Made by a program: the position numbers and the translations under genes
Source of the DNA: Algibacter miyuki
GTDB taxonomy: Bacteria; Bacteroidota; Bacteroidia; Flavobacteriales; Flavobacteriaceae
Direction of reading: 5' to 3'
Length of the DNA stretch: 64,000 nt
NCBI RefSeq assembly: GCF_030409805.1
Contig: NZ_JAUFQP010000007.1
Coordinates: 310,001 to 374,000, forward strand
The notes under the pieces: generated by a model
Database searches by the model: none
What the model saw: the letters and a program-made list of their open reading frames with translations, nothing else
What the model was told of the DNA's origin: nothing
Shown here: positions 26,742 through 35,773 of the stretch, in pieces
Layout of the letters: the number at the start of each line of letters is the position of its first letter
How positions within the stretch are numbered: the stretch's first letter is position 1

Positions 26742-27461
26742 TTGAACCTAACAGATCAACATAAAGCCCTACTTATAACGCTCCTTATTTCAGGAACGGT
26801 TATACTTACTGTGTTTAATTTGGGCCTCACCCAACATAGAGAATTGGCTGCTGAAAGTTATTACGAACTCGAACCTGAAAAGGAACTTACCAAGGAAGAA
26901 ATTAAAATTCTAGAAACCTTAAAAAAACTTAATAGCGCTAAAGCGGAAACCAATTCGGCTTTTAACGAAACACAAAAAAGCACGCGTGCTTCCCAAGCCT
27001 ACAAAACCATTGCACCGCCAGAAGATTACGTGCCAAAACAACGAAGTGATGCTGCAGTAATAGCTTCCAATACTTATGCTGATAAATACGGCGCCATAGA
27101 ATCAAAATTAGATAAAGACGCTTTATCATCTTTCAATAAAGTTAACGACTTATTGAAAAAACAAAATGAAGAGGCTAATAATTCAAAAAGTACTATTGGG
27201 TTTTCTTTAGTTAATAGGACAAAAATCTATATTCCAATACCAGTTTACCTTTGTGAAGTTGACGGAAAAATTGTAATAAACATCACCGTAAACGCGCGTG
27301 GAGATGTTACCGATACTTATGTTAACACCTCATCAAACTCCTCAAACGACTGCTTAATTAAACACGCTTTGGAGTATGCTAAAAAATCTAGATTTAGCAG
27401 CGATGCATCGAAAGCATCGCAAATAGGTAGTATTACGTTTAACTTTATTGGTAAAGGTTAA
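26742..27461 (+). CDS. Membrane-anchored protein with TonB-like C-terminal domain
   Basis: 239 residues from a TTG start (NLTDQHKALLITLL), the only start that keeps the N-terminal helix (about 8-28). A charged, helical linker follows (about 40-145). The last ~80 residues (VYLCEVDGKIVINITVNARG...ALEYAKKSRFSS...QIGSITFNFIGKG) resemble the beta-alpha-beta C-terminal domain of TonB/TolA-like energy transducers. There is no proline-rich stretch and no ExbBD genes nearby, so its partner is unknown. Its stop overlaps the convergent thioredoxin-like gene by 4 bases. Confidence 0.7.
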   Translation: MNLTDQHKALLITLLISGTVILTVFNLGLTQHRELAAESYYELEPEKELTKEEIKILETLKKLNSAKAETNSAFNETQKSTRASQAYKTIAPPEDYVPKQRSDAAVIASNTYADKYGAIESKLDKDALSSFNKVNDLLKKQNEEANNSKSTIGFSLVNRTKIYIPIPVYLCEVDGKIVINITVNARGDVTDTYVNTSSNSSNDCLIKHALEYAKKSRFSSDASKASQIGSITFNFIGKG

Positions 27462-28075
27462 TTTTCAGCTACTGCTTTTAATTCCGCCACCTTATTAACA
27501 ACATCATTTATAATATTTTGCCCTTTATCTTTATTATACCAGTGTTGTAAATCTTCTTTAAATTCAGGTGTTAAACCCCCATTTTCAGCTTTAAAACGGT
27601 TCACTAAATTCGTGGCTTCACTAGGTCGTGGGCCAAACGTATTTATAACCTCTCCCGATGCATCATCAATCATAATAACCTTCGGAATAGCTCTGTTGCC
27701 ATTCGTTAAAAAATCATCCATAAGTCCGATATTTTCATCACGAAGCACCACCTTCATTTTGATATTATCGTTTAACTCTGCGAGCTTATTAATGGCGGGC
27801 AGCACATGCGCAGCATCGCCACACCAACTTTCGGTAATAACTAACCATGTTGTTTTTTGCTCCACATTTTTAATACGATTTTGAACATTTTCTGAAACTT
27901 TTATGGTTTTATCCCAACGCTTCATACGACGATTGTTCAACTTGGTATAATTGGCCAAATCGGCATTTTGTTCTGGTCCTGTCGACAAGCCATCTTCGGT
28001 TAATTGTTTAACTAACGTTCTATACTCCTGATAGGTTGTGGCGTTCTCTAATCCTGATTTTAAATTTGGGCTCAT
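27458..28075 (-). CDS. Thioredoxin-like protein with single active-site Cys
   Basis: 205 residues. A thioredoxin fold spans about 70-180 with the active-site segment TESWCGDAAH near 93-102, where the second Cys of CxxC is replaced by Ala, and the cis-Pro loop AIPKVIM. This matches the Thioredoxin_9 family. The helical N-terminus contains LTEDGLSTGPEQ. No signal peptide is seen, so it is cytosolic. With one Cys it cannot run the usual dithiol cycle; a peroxiredoxin-like or binding role is possible. Function is unknown. Confidence 0.8.
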   Translation of the reverse strand: MSPNLKSGLENATTYQEYRTLVKQLTEDGLSTGPEQNADLANYTKLNNRRMKRWDKTIKVSENVQNRIKNVEQKTTWLVITESWCGDAAHVLPAINKLAELNDNIKMKVVLRDENIGLMDDFLTNGNRAIPKVIMIDDASGEVINTFGPRPSEATNLVNRFKAENGGLTPEFKEDLQHWYNKDKGQNIINDVVNKVAELKAVAEN

Positions 28076-28356
28076 CTTTTTAATTTTAGTAACTTATACA
28101 AAATTAACATCTTGTATTCATATTTATAATGACATTTGTCATGTTTAACTTCTAAAACTTACAACACTGTAAATTGAATAAAAACTTTGAAGCCTTAAGT
28201 CCTAATTTCATAATACGTTGTGCTGTTTCTTTAGTATCGAAAAAACATTTATCCGTCCGACTTTTCATGTGTAAGCAATTTTCTCTATTTTGCCTATTCA
28301 TTTTAAAGTGGACTAAAAAAACCAGATTTTATAATTCATTTAAAAACTCAAAAATC

Positions 28357-28920
28357 ATGACAAAACACCGATGTGGCTGGTGCCAAGGCGATGCTTTATA
28401 CGAAGCCTATCACGATGAAGAATGGGGTGTTCCTGTTTTTGATGACGCTACTATTTTTGAATTTTTGATTCTAGAAACCTTTCAGGCTGGTTTAAGCTGG
28501 ATTACGATTTTACGAAAACGAGATAATTTCAGAAAAGCATTTGATCATTTCGATTATAAAAAAATTGCAACATACGACCAAAATAAAGAAGATAGCTTGT
28601 TGCAAGATGCCGGAATTGTTCGGAATAAACTAAAAGTAAAAGCTACGATTACCAATGCTCAAGCTTTTATAAAAATTCAGAAAGAATTTGGAAGTTTCAG
28701 TAAATATATTTGGGCTTTTGTAGATGGGAAACCTATTAAAAACAGCGTTGAGCTCTATAAAAATGCGCCACCAAATACCGCCATTAGCGATGCCTTGAGT
28801 AAAGATTTAAAAAAACGCGGATTTAAATTTGTGGGCAGTACTGTAGTTTATGCGCACATGCAAGCCACAGGTATGGTAAACGACCATGAAATAAATTGTT
28901 TTAGATATTCTGAAGTTTGA
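28357..28920 (+). CDS. tag: DNA-3-methyladenine glycosylase I
   Basis: 187 residues from the ATG at 28357 (MTKHRCGWCQGD). The open frame extends to a TTG at 28174, but those 61 codons do not resemble the family. Tag features are CGWC and the C-terminal HMQATGMVNDHEINCF, which supply the zinc-binding Cys/His residues, plus YHDEEWGVP and AGLSWITILRKRDNFRKAF of the helix-hairpin-helix glycosylase core. It excises 3-methyladenine from alkylated DNA. A near-consensus promoter box (TATTTTG, about 28286) supports the later start. Confidence 0.93.
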   Translation: MTKHRCGWCQGDALYEAYHDEEWGVPVFDDATIFEFLILETFQAGLSWITILRKRDNFRKAFDHFDYKKIATYDQNKEDSLLQDAGIVRNKLKVKATITNAQAFIKIQKEFGSFSKYIWAFVDGKPIKNSVELYKNAPPNTAISDALSKDLKKRGFKFVGSTVVYAHMQATGMVNDHEINCFRYSEV

Positions 28921-28974
28921 TTTTTAGCGACGTTTTATCATTATTTCAAAAAAAATAATCACCAAATATTAAGC

Positions 28975-29637
28975 ATGCCTTGTATTAAAAAATTCATCTT
29001 TCTAATCTTTGTTTTTATAAATGTAGAAGCTTTTTCTCAAGAACATTTTAGTGCTTTAGGCGAAACTACATTTGCTCTAAATAAAAAGGTTTCCAATACC
29101 TACGGAACCAACTTTACGTTACGATCTCGATATTTTCTATACAACAATCATCAATTAAAATACAACCAACAACAAATAGACCTCTATCATTTTTCAAAAT
29201 TAAAACTGGATAAACGTCACAACGTAAGTTTAGGCATTTATTACAGAACGCGAGACCCGTTTGATAGTGGCAGCAATGAATTGCGCTTTACCCAACAGTT
29301 TACCTACAACAAGCGAAAATTAAACATGCGTTTTAGCCATAGATTCCGGGCTGAACAACGCGTTTTGAAAAATAAAACCATTTTTAGAGAACGCTATCGT
29401 TTTTCATTAAACCTTCCTATAAATTCGGACACCTATTTTATTGGAGCACTCGAAGGATTATTAAGTTTAAGCAAGCAAACAACTTTTGAACTAGACGAAC
29501 GTTCTACCGCACAATTTGGCTGGCTATTGAGTGATACATTAAAACTACAAGCCGGTTTAGAGCATCGGTTAGAAGCTTTTAACATAGAACCTCAACATTA
29601 TGTATTTGTTCTAACAAAAGCAGTTATAAGTATTTAA
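28975..29637 (+). CDS. DUF2490 outer-membrane protein
   Basis: 220 residues with a signal peptide (cleavage after AFSQ, about residue 22). The rest is alternating amphipathic strands with many Arg/Tyr/Phe (TLRSRYFLY, NVSLGIYYRTRD, RFSHRFRAEQRVL), matching DUF2490, predicted small outer-membrane beta-barrels common in Bacteroidetes. It is transcribed alone between tag and the histidine kinase. The function is unknown. Confidence 0.8.
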   Translation: MPCIKKFIFLIFVFINVEAFSQEHFSALGETTFALNKKVSNTYGTNFTLRSRYFLYNNHQLKYNQQQIDLYHFSKLKLDKRHNVSLGIYYRTRDPFDSGSNELRFTQQFTYNKRKLNMRFSHRFRAEQRVLKNKTIFRERYRFSLNLPINSDTYFIGALEGLLSLSKQTTFELDERSTAQFGWLLSDTLKLQAGLEHRLEAFNIEPQHYVFVLTKAVISI

Positions 29638-29694
29638 AAATGCAACATATCGAGATTGAACGGCCATATGTTAAAATGCAAAACATAATGCTAA

Positions 29695-31608
29695 ATGTCT
29701 TCATTAAACATTGATGATTGCTTATTTTTACCTTTCCAAATAACATCCCTTTTTGCTTTTATGATTGTAAAAAACAAAAGCCTTTGGCAACTTGGCTTTG
29801 TCATTTCTTTTTTAATACTTTTTTCTACCTGTTCTAGGCAAGATACCGTTCGCCCTAATATAAAAACACGTCTAGCAGCATTAGATTCGTTAACGCTAAC
29901 ACAGGCGGAGCAATCTATTTTAGAACTAGACAGCCTATTGCTAAGCGACAATTTAACCACTTTAGAGCACGCCATGTTATTGTTTAACAAAGGGGAAGCC
30001 TTATACCTAAACGATAAATTTCACGAAGCATTTAACGTCCACTTAAAATCGTATGCATTATTTTCTGAATTAAAAGATAAATACAACGAAAGCCGCTCAT
30101 TAATCACATTAAGTGGCGCCGCACTGCACATGGGCGATATAGAAACCGCCCAAGTTTATGCCTTGAAAGCATTGCATTTAGCACAATTAATAGACGATAA
30201 ACGCATAGAAGGAAAAGCTTATAATCAACTTTTTAGTTTACATTTTAAATTAAAAGATTACGACAAAGCTTTAACTTATATACAAGCTACAGACAGCTTA
30301 TATTCTAAAACCACAGACACAGCCTCCATTATTGCGATAAAAAGTAATACCGCTAGTGTTTACTTACAGCTTAAGCAATATAATAAAGCGTTATCAAGCT
30401 ACTCAGAAGCGATGTCGTTAAGTCAATCTAAAGGCGACCCAAAAGCATTGGTTAGCATTTTGAATAATATTGGTTACACGTATATAGAAGCCGGAGAATA
30501 TAGCATGGCCGAACAATTTTTAAGAGGTGCCATACAGTTAAATAAAAACATAAACGTCATTAACGCGGCACCTTATAAGGGTCTGGGTTCTATGTTTTTA
30601 TTGACCACTAAAAATGATTCGGCTCAGGTTAATTACATAAAAGCCTTAGACATCTATGTGGCTAACAACAACATAAAAGAAGAAATAGAAGTACGCGATA
30701 AACTTATTGCAATAGCCATTATGGCTGGCGATTACGTAAAAGCACTAAACAATCAAATAGTTAGAGATAGCTTACAATTAAACGTAAGTCGCATTGAAAA
30801 AACCAGACTTTTAGATTTTGCTAATGTTAATTATGAAGTCAAGCAAAAGGAAACAGAAATTAATCATCAAAAAGAAATCAACTCTAGAAATCAATGGCTT
30901 TTAATTAGCACAGTACTGTTGGCAGTAATGCTGCTTATAGCAACCGCATTTTATATTTACAACACCAAGTTACGCGCCGCTAACAAAGCCTCTAAATTAG
31001 AGCAAAGCTTGTTGCGTGTGCAAATGAATCCGCATTTTATATTCAACACCTTAGCGGCCATTCAAAATGTAACTTTAGAAGGAAACCCTATAAAATCGTC
31101 TAATTATATTGCGAAATTCTCTAAACTTATTCGTCAGAATTTCGACTATGTTAGAAAAGAATCTATTACACTAGATAAAGAAATCGCCATGATTTCCAAC
31201 TATATAGAAACCCAACAATTACGCTTTAACAACATATTTACCTATACCATCGACATTGAAGATTCCATTGCTGTTTCTGAAATAAAAGTCCCTCCAATGT
31301 TATTACAGCCTTTTGTTGAAAACGCCATAGAATACGGCTTAAAAGAGAAAAAAGAAGGAGGCAATCTACTTTTAAGGATTGAAAAAGAACAGCAAGGTTT
31401 ATTGTTTATAATTCAAGACAATGGCATAGGCCGATCAGCAAAAGCTAAACAAGAAAAAATAACCGAAGAGTTACACGCCACATCCATTTTTATAGAACGC
31501 TTAAAAATGAGAAAAAAGGGTGAAGAGAAAACATTTACTATCGAAGATTTATTTGACGATAACAATAATCCAATTGGCACAAAAGTGTTTTTTAAATTAA
31601 AATTCTAA
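29695..31608 (+). CDS. TPR-containing LytS-type sensor histidine kinase
   Basis: 637 residues from the ATG at 29695. An ATG at 29761 would leave a clean lipoprotein-like signal (MIVKNKSLWQLGF...LFSTC) and may be the real start. The periplasmic part (about 75-370) holds several TPR-like helical pairs. A transmembrane helix lies near 400-425. The His_kinase domain has QMNPHFIFNTL with phospho-His near 446, and the HATPase has LLQPFVENAIEYGLKEK and DNGIGR. The stop overlaps the LytTR regulator start by one base: a coupled two-component pair. The signal sensed by the TPR domain is unknown. Confidence 0.88.
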   Translation: MSSLNIDDCLFLPFQITSLFAFMIVKNKSLWQLGFVISFLILFSTCSRQDTVRPNIKTRLAALDSLTLTQAEQSILELDSLLLSDNLTTLEHAMLLFNKGEALYLNDKFHEAFNVHLKSYALFSELKDKYNESRSLITLSGAALHMGDIETAQVYALKALHLAQLIDDKRIEGKAYNQLFSLHFKLKDYDKALTYIQATDSLYSKTTDTASIIAIKSNTASVYLQLKQYNKALSSYSEAMSLSQSKGDPKALVSILNNIGYTYIEAGEYSMAEQFLRGAIQLNKNINVINAAPYKGLGSMFLLTTKNDSAQVNYIKALDIYVANNNIKEEIEVRDKLIAIAIMAGDYVKALNNQIVRDSLQLNVSRIEKTRLLDFANVNYEVKQKETEINHQKEINSRNQWLLISTVLLAVMLLIATAFYIYNTKLRAANKASKLEQSLLRVQMNPHFIFNTLAAIQNVTLEGNPIKSSNYIAKFSKLIRQNFDYVRKESITLDKEIAMISNYIETQQLRFNNIFTYTIDIEDSIAVSEIKVPPMLLQPFVENAIEYGLKEKKEGGNLLLRIEKEQQGLLFIIQDNGIGRSAKAKQEKITEELHATSIFIERLKMRKKGEEKTFTIEDLFDDNNNPIGTKVFFKLKF

Positions 31609-32345
31609 TGATAAAAGCCGTTATAATAGAAGATGAGTTTAACGCTCTAAACACCTTAGACAAACTAATTAAATACACTCAAAAAGATATTGAGGTTATT
31701 GCTAAAATAGATAATATTATAGAAGCAACCGCCTTTTTAAAAAGCCAAACTCCAGACTTGGTTTTTATGGATATTGAGCTTATTGGTGGTAATGCGTTTC
31801 AAATTTTAGAAGCTTTAGATAGTATTGCTTTCAAAATAATTTTCACAACAGCTTATGATGAATTTGCTATAAAAGCCATTAAATTCGACACTATTGATTA
31901 CTTGTTAAAACCTATAGATTCTGAGGAATTATCAGAATGTATAGACCGTTTTAGAGTCGCCTTTAAAAAAGAACAAGTCTATAAAAGTGCCATCGATAAG
32001 GTTTCAGAAATTAACGAAAAAGAAAACCAAAAAACATTATTAATTAAAACGGCAGACGCACAATATTTTCTTCAAATAAAAGATATTATCCGTTGCCAGT
32101 CCGATGGTAGTTACACCATTTTCCATACAGTCGATAAAAAAATAATGAGTGCGCGCAATCTAAAATACTACGAAAACATTTTAAGCGAACACACTTTTGT
32201 TAGAGTACACCAATCGCATTTAGTTAACATTAAATACATAAAAACGATTAGCGCGAATAACACAGTATCCCTAACAAACGATGAAAAAATACCAGTGGCA
32301 ACTCGAAAAAAATCGTACCTAAAACAACTTTTAGACACTTTATAA
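31608..32345 (+). CDS. LytTR-family response regulator
   Basis: 245 residues. The receiver domain (1-120) has the acidic pair EDE near 9-11, phospho-acceptor D54 in LVFMDIEL, and Lys in YLLKPID. A LytTR DNA-binding domain spans about 142-245 (KDIIRCQSDGSYTIF; FVRVHQSHLVNIKYIK). It is translationally coupled to the TPR kinase (one-base overlap). The 106 bases downstream contain a candidate promoter and then the uncharacterised cluster, which may be a target (inference). Confidence 0.92.
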   Translation: MIKAVIIEDEFNALNTLDKLIKYTQKDIEVIAKIDNIIEATAFLKSQTPDLVFMDIELIGGNAFQILEALDSIAFKIIFTTAYDEFAIKAIKFDTIDYLLKPIDSEELSECIDRFRVAFKKEQVYKSAIDKVSEINEKENQKTLLIKTADAQYFLQIKDIIRCQSDGSYTIFHTVDKKIMSARNLKYYENILSEHTFVRVHQSHLVNIKYIKTISANNTVSLTNDEKIPVATRKKSYLKQLLDTL

Positions 32346-32408
32346 GCGCAAATACAAAACGAAAAGTGGCACATGTGAAACGGTTTTAAAATCATCCTAT
32401 CCAAGTCT

Positions 32409-32416
32409 TAGTTTTG
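32409..32416 (+). promoter_or_regulatory. -7 box upstream of the uncharacterised cluster
   Basis: TAGTTTTG matches TAnnTTTG and ends 35 bases before the first gene. The five genes that follow are spaced 7-45 bases apart with no terminator, so this could drive all of them. Confidence 0.45.
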
Positions 32417-32451
32417 AGGTAAATAAACAAATAACCTTAAAATTTAAAATC

Positions 32452-32862
32452 ATGGGATTAAAAGAAAACCGATTTACTAAAACTTTTCAAGAGGAACAAT
32501 TTCCACAATTAAAAGCTCAAATAATTGAAGCGGCAGGTTTCGATGTACCTTTAAATATTGAGTGGACAAACTTATTCGAAGATCGTTTTTTACACCTTTA
32601 CAACGACTCTTACCCAAAAATTTATTTCTTACCATTTATTGAAGCTTTCACATCTATTACAGCAGACGATATGGGCAAAGAAGCGCTTGCTGAAAGTTTA
32701 AAAGAAATACACATAACAAATACTCAAGATCACCACAATCCTAGCAATGCCTTTAGTTTTTCTAACGGAATTTTAACTCTAGATCATAGCCCGATTCTTA
32801 ACGCGGAAGATGTTGATAGACGCACCAAAGTGCTCGTTGATTTATTAGAAAACAATTTATAA
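32452..32862 (+). CDS. Uncharacterised small cytosolic protein, paralogue of the N-terminus of the 34594 gene product
   Basis: 136 residues, no signal peptide or membrane helix. It begins MGLKENRFTKTFQEEQFP and aligns over its whole length with the first ~135 residues of the product of 34594-35766 (shared YPKIYFLPFIEAF-type block, EDRF, LxHSPxxNAxxVxxRT). I recognise no named domain. It is the first gene of a five-gene plus-strand cluster after the LytTR pair; 43 bases separate it from the lipoprotein ATG. Duplication within one operon suggests two subunits of one assembly (inference). Confidence 0.7.
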   Translation: MGLKENRFTKTFQEEQFPQLKAQIIEAAGFDVPLNIEWTNLFEDRFLHLYNDSYPKIYFLPFIEAFTSITADDMGKEALAESLKEIHITNTQDHHNPSNAFSFSNGILTLDHSPILNAEDVDRRTKVLVDLLENNL

Positions 32863-32905
32863 GTAAGCGTTTTAATCTGTTGTTTAATTGGTAATAGTTA
32901 TTGAT

Positions 32906-33877
32906 ATGTATAGATCTATTTTTTATATTTTTTTAATCGGATTGTTTTTATCGCTTGTTAGTTGCGGTGTTTCTGGAATGGAAGCAAAAAGGGGGCTCAT
33001 AGCTTATTTAAAAATGCATCATAAAGATAAGTATGAGGTGCTTACTTTTAAAAGAGACTTTAATACCGCTAGTATGAATCCTGATTTATTTTGGGTAGAA
33101 TTAAAACTTATTGAAAACCCCGACATCATTATAAATTTTGACTGGAATGCAAAAAATAATGCGCTATACATATCGTCTCATAACAGACAAGACTTAAGCA
33201 TTGAATCGTTAACACGGTACCAACAACAAGAAATTGTATTAAGAAAAGAAATTCATGAAACCTTAGACAACGATGTTTTGGATATGGAAGTCAATGTGTT
33301 TAACCACACCATTAGCATCACTTTAGAGAAAGAGCCAACGCAAAAAGATTTTGAAACTTTTTCCAGAAAAATTGATTACGTTTTACAAGATTACCCAGAC
33401 ACTTGGACTCAAGAAGCTCATGTCGATTTTAAATTGAAAGACGAAAAGAAAGGTTTTTACGAACTTATAGTAAAGCCTAACACCTATAACGACAGCAAGC
33501 TTACGTTTAGATATTACCCAAACGCTATTGTTGCAAATAATTCGGGATCTAAAAAAGCAGAACATATTGACCATGTGATACAACAGGAATTCTCGAAACC
33601 CGAATCTCCTATTTATTTAAAGCACATTTGGGTAAATCAATCTAAATTAAACAGCTTTTATATTGCTTTTGAAAATCATGAACCTTTAAAAAGACCCGAA
33701 AAAAACAAACATTTAACGGAAGCTGTGGGCGTGTATATGGTAGAAATGAACTACCCCAACCTAGACATGAAAACTTTAACCTATTATGACTACAAAACCA
33801 CACCTAGAGACGGCATCTTTCTTTATCTCATAGATCAGTTACCAGAAGATTACCAATACCTCATAGAGCACCCTTAA
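32906..33877 (+). CDS. Uncharacterised lipoprotein
   Basis: I use the ATG at 32906 (MYRSIFYIFLIGLF) rather than an in-frame TTG 18 bases earlier. The 323-residue product has a lipoprotein signal with lipid Cys near residue 20 (LSLVSCGVSG). The mature part is mixed alpha/beta with many aromatic and acidic residues (FDWNAKNNALYISSHN, DYPDTWTQEAHVDF) and no family I recognise. It ends 14 bases before the next gene. It is the only cluster member with a clear export signal, so it may give the system an envelope component. Confidence 0.7.
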   Translation: MYRSIFYIFLIGLFLSLVSCGVSGMEAKRGLIAYLKMHHKDKYEVLTFKRDFNTASMNPDLFWVELKLIENPDIIINFDWNAKNNALYISSHNRQDLSIESLTRYQQQEIVLRKEIHETLDNDVLDMEVNVFNHTISITLEKEPTQKDFETFSRKIDYVLQDYPDTWTQEAHVDFKLKDEKKGFYELIVKPNTYNDSKLTFRYYPNAIVANNSGSKKAEHIDHVIQQEFSKPESPIYLKHIWVNQSKLNSFYIAFENHEPLKRPEKNKHLTEAVGVYMVEMNYPNLDMKTLTYYDYKTTPRDGIFLYLIDQLPEDYQYLIEHP

Positions 33878-33891
33878 CACCCGCTTACATC

Positions 33892-34548
33892 ATGGAAAAA
33901 ACATCATATTATAAAGCGTTTGTAGCCCAAACGCCAGAGGATATCCTACAATCTATTTTAAAAAAAGAAGAACCTATTTTAATAGCTATTTCTTTAACCA
34001 ACGGCAGTTACATGGAAGGTACTCTCCTAGATATTTCAGCAGAAAACAAGCATCACAAATCGGTTTGTATGCTTTCAGAAAACGAGAACGTATCATTTTT
34101 CAATATACACGACATTACACTTGTAACGGTAAAACAACCTAAAAAAATGGTTGTAGAATTATCTAAAGGCGCTATCAGTAGGCCTTTATCATCTGCCAAT
34201 CAAGAACTGACGGCTTTACAACTAAAACGCTGGATAAACAATGAAAAATTGCTATTAGGCAGTCATATAAACGATTTCAAAATAGACACACTCGATTTAA
34301 AAGTATTGAATAATAGATTGAATATTCAAGACGTGTTTGCTGCATTACAAACCGCTAAAAATAACATCATTATAGATGCCTTGGGTCAGGAAGCTTATCA
34401 AACCATTGACACCATTGTCTTGGAACAAGCCGAAACACTTCAACTTAAAATTCAATCTAAAACATTAACCATATCTCTAGCTATAGATAAGGCGCTGCCT
34501 GAAAATCTAGCGCACACTTTAGAAGAAAAACTTCTTCAAATATTATAA
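33892..34548 (+). CDS. Uncharacterised protein with possible LSm-like N-terminal segment
   Basis: 218 residues, cytosolic. Residues about 28-80 (PILIAISLTNGSYMEGTLLD, then VSFFNIHDITLVTV) have the strand pattern of an Sm/LSm fold: a hydrophobic strand, NG turn, EGxLxD, and a final I..I.LVTV strand. This is my reading by eye, not a profile match. The C-terminal half (about 100-218) is helical/mixed and unrecognised. It sits 14 bases after the lipoprotein and 45 bases before the DUF6882-like gene. Confidence 0.6.
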   Translation: MEKTSYYKAFVAQTPEDILQSILKKEEPILIAISLTNGSYMEGTLLDISAENKHHKSVCMLSENENVSFFNIHDITLVTVKQPKKMVVELSKGAISRPLSSANQELTALQLKRWINNEKLLLGSHINDFKIDTLDLKVLNNRLNIQDVFAALQTAKNNIIIDALGQEAYQTIDTIVLEQAETLQLKIQSKTLTISLAIDKALPENLAHTLEEKLLQIL

Positions 34549-34593
34549 AAAATTCACTCAAAAAAATAAATACAATCTTAAAAAAACAATATT

Positions 34594-35766
34594 ATGGGAC
34601 TTAAAGAAAAAAGAATTATCCAAGCCTTTCAAAACGACCTATTTCCAGCATTAGAAACTGAAATTAACACCGCTGCAGGTTACACTGTACCTTTAAATAT
34701 TTCATGGAATACCCTTATGGAAGATCGCTTTTCTCACATTTACAACGATACGTTTCCAAAAATATATTTTCTGCCATTAATAGAAGCTTTTAAAGCTATT
34801 TGTGTAGATTCTATGGGTGTTGAACTTTTACAAACCGGATTAAAAGAAGTGGTTATTGTAAACGAAAAAAACGAGCATAATATAGAACGTGCCATTACTT
34901 TTGAATCTGGTGTACTAAAAATAAACCACAGCCCAGTTATTAATGCCGATAAGGTTGAAGATAGAACTGCACGTATCATTTCTTTATTAGAAGACAAATT
35001 AGAAGAATTTGCTGAAGGCACTCCTGAAACAACAAGTACAGAAACTTCTGCTCCTACAACCGAAAAGAAACAAGAAGCAACAGAAACTCCCAACAAAATG
35101 ACAATACAAGAATTGTATAATCAATCGCTTGTGCTTTCTCTAGAAAAGCAAGAGATTTTTAGCGAAATGGTAGAAGGTTTAGGCTGGAGTTGTGATATGC
35201 TAGAAGGTAAATTAACTTATGGTGACGATCAAGTTTTTGACATTCAAGTGTTAGGAACTTACGCGGAAAATGAAAAAAGCTGGTTATGGGCATGGGCAAA
35301 TACCCAAAGTGGCATTCCTGAAAAATTTACACAAACCGCTTTAGCCATGAAAGCTATTGGTGAAGCTTACCAAATAAACGATTTAACAAACCCTAAAACA
35401 GAATTAAACTCCGATCCTGGCGCTTATTTTTCAACCATAGCATCTTCTATGCTAAAAGAGAGTTGCTACGTACCATTAACTTTTAAAGGCTTAACCGTTT
35501 ATGTTACCGTTACTTCTCAAGAAGCAGACAGCAAAGCCCGAACTATTCCGGCTTTAATTTGCTCTCACTTTACCCAAGCTGCTGCAAATTATAAATTTCC
35601 ACATAAATACAGCTTATACTTTTACTTAAAAGCAAAAGGTTACCAAGTAGAACTTCCTGGCAACAATATTATCGCTAAAAAGGATGACGATCAAATTCTA
35701 GGCATTTTCGATTTAAAAGGAAGACTTATGAAAATTTCTAATTCAAAACTAACAGTTCAAGCTTAA
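34594..35766 (+). CDS. Two-domain protein: paralogous N-terminal domain plus DUF6882-like domain
   Basis: 390 residues. Residues 1-135 are a diverged copy of the product of 32452-32862. A Thr/Glu-rich linker (about 140-165, with ETTSTETSAPTTEKK) follows. The C-terminal domain (about 170-390) has SWLWAWANTQSGIPEKF, the Trp-rich pattern I associate with DUF6882. There is no signal peptide. The gene starts 45 bases after its neighbour and ends 7 bases before the M48 gene. The fusion ties the paralogous domain to a larger cytosolic module. Function is unknown. Confidence 0.7.
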   Translation: MGLKEKRIIQAFQNDLFPALETEINTAAGYTVPLNISWNTLMEDRFSHIYNDTFPKIYFLPLIEAFKAICVDSMGVELLQTGLKEVVIVNEKNEHNIERAITFESGVLKINHSPVINADKVEDRTARIISLLEDKLEEFAEGTPETTSTETSAPTTEKKQEATETPNKMTIQELYNQSLVLSLEKQEIFSEMVEGLGWSCDMLEGKLTYGDDQVFDIQVLGTYAENEKSWLWAWANTQSGIPEKFTQTALAMKAIGEAYQINDLTNPKTELNSDPGAYFSTIASSMLKESCYVPLTFKGLTVYVTVTSQEADSKARTIPALICSHFTQAAANYKFPHKYSLYFYLKAKGYQVELPGNNIIAKKDDDQILGIFDLKGRLMKISNSKLTVQA

Positions 35767-35773
35767 AAATATT

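Noticed and set aside
28174-28356. N-terminal extension of tag to a TTG
   Set aside because: The added 61 residues do not match the family, and a promoter-like box lies inside the extension.
34740-35096. 118-codon minus-strand ORF in the cluster
   Set aside because: It is antisense to the two-domain paralogue gene and has Ser/Val-rich mirror composition.
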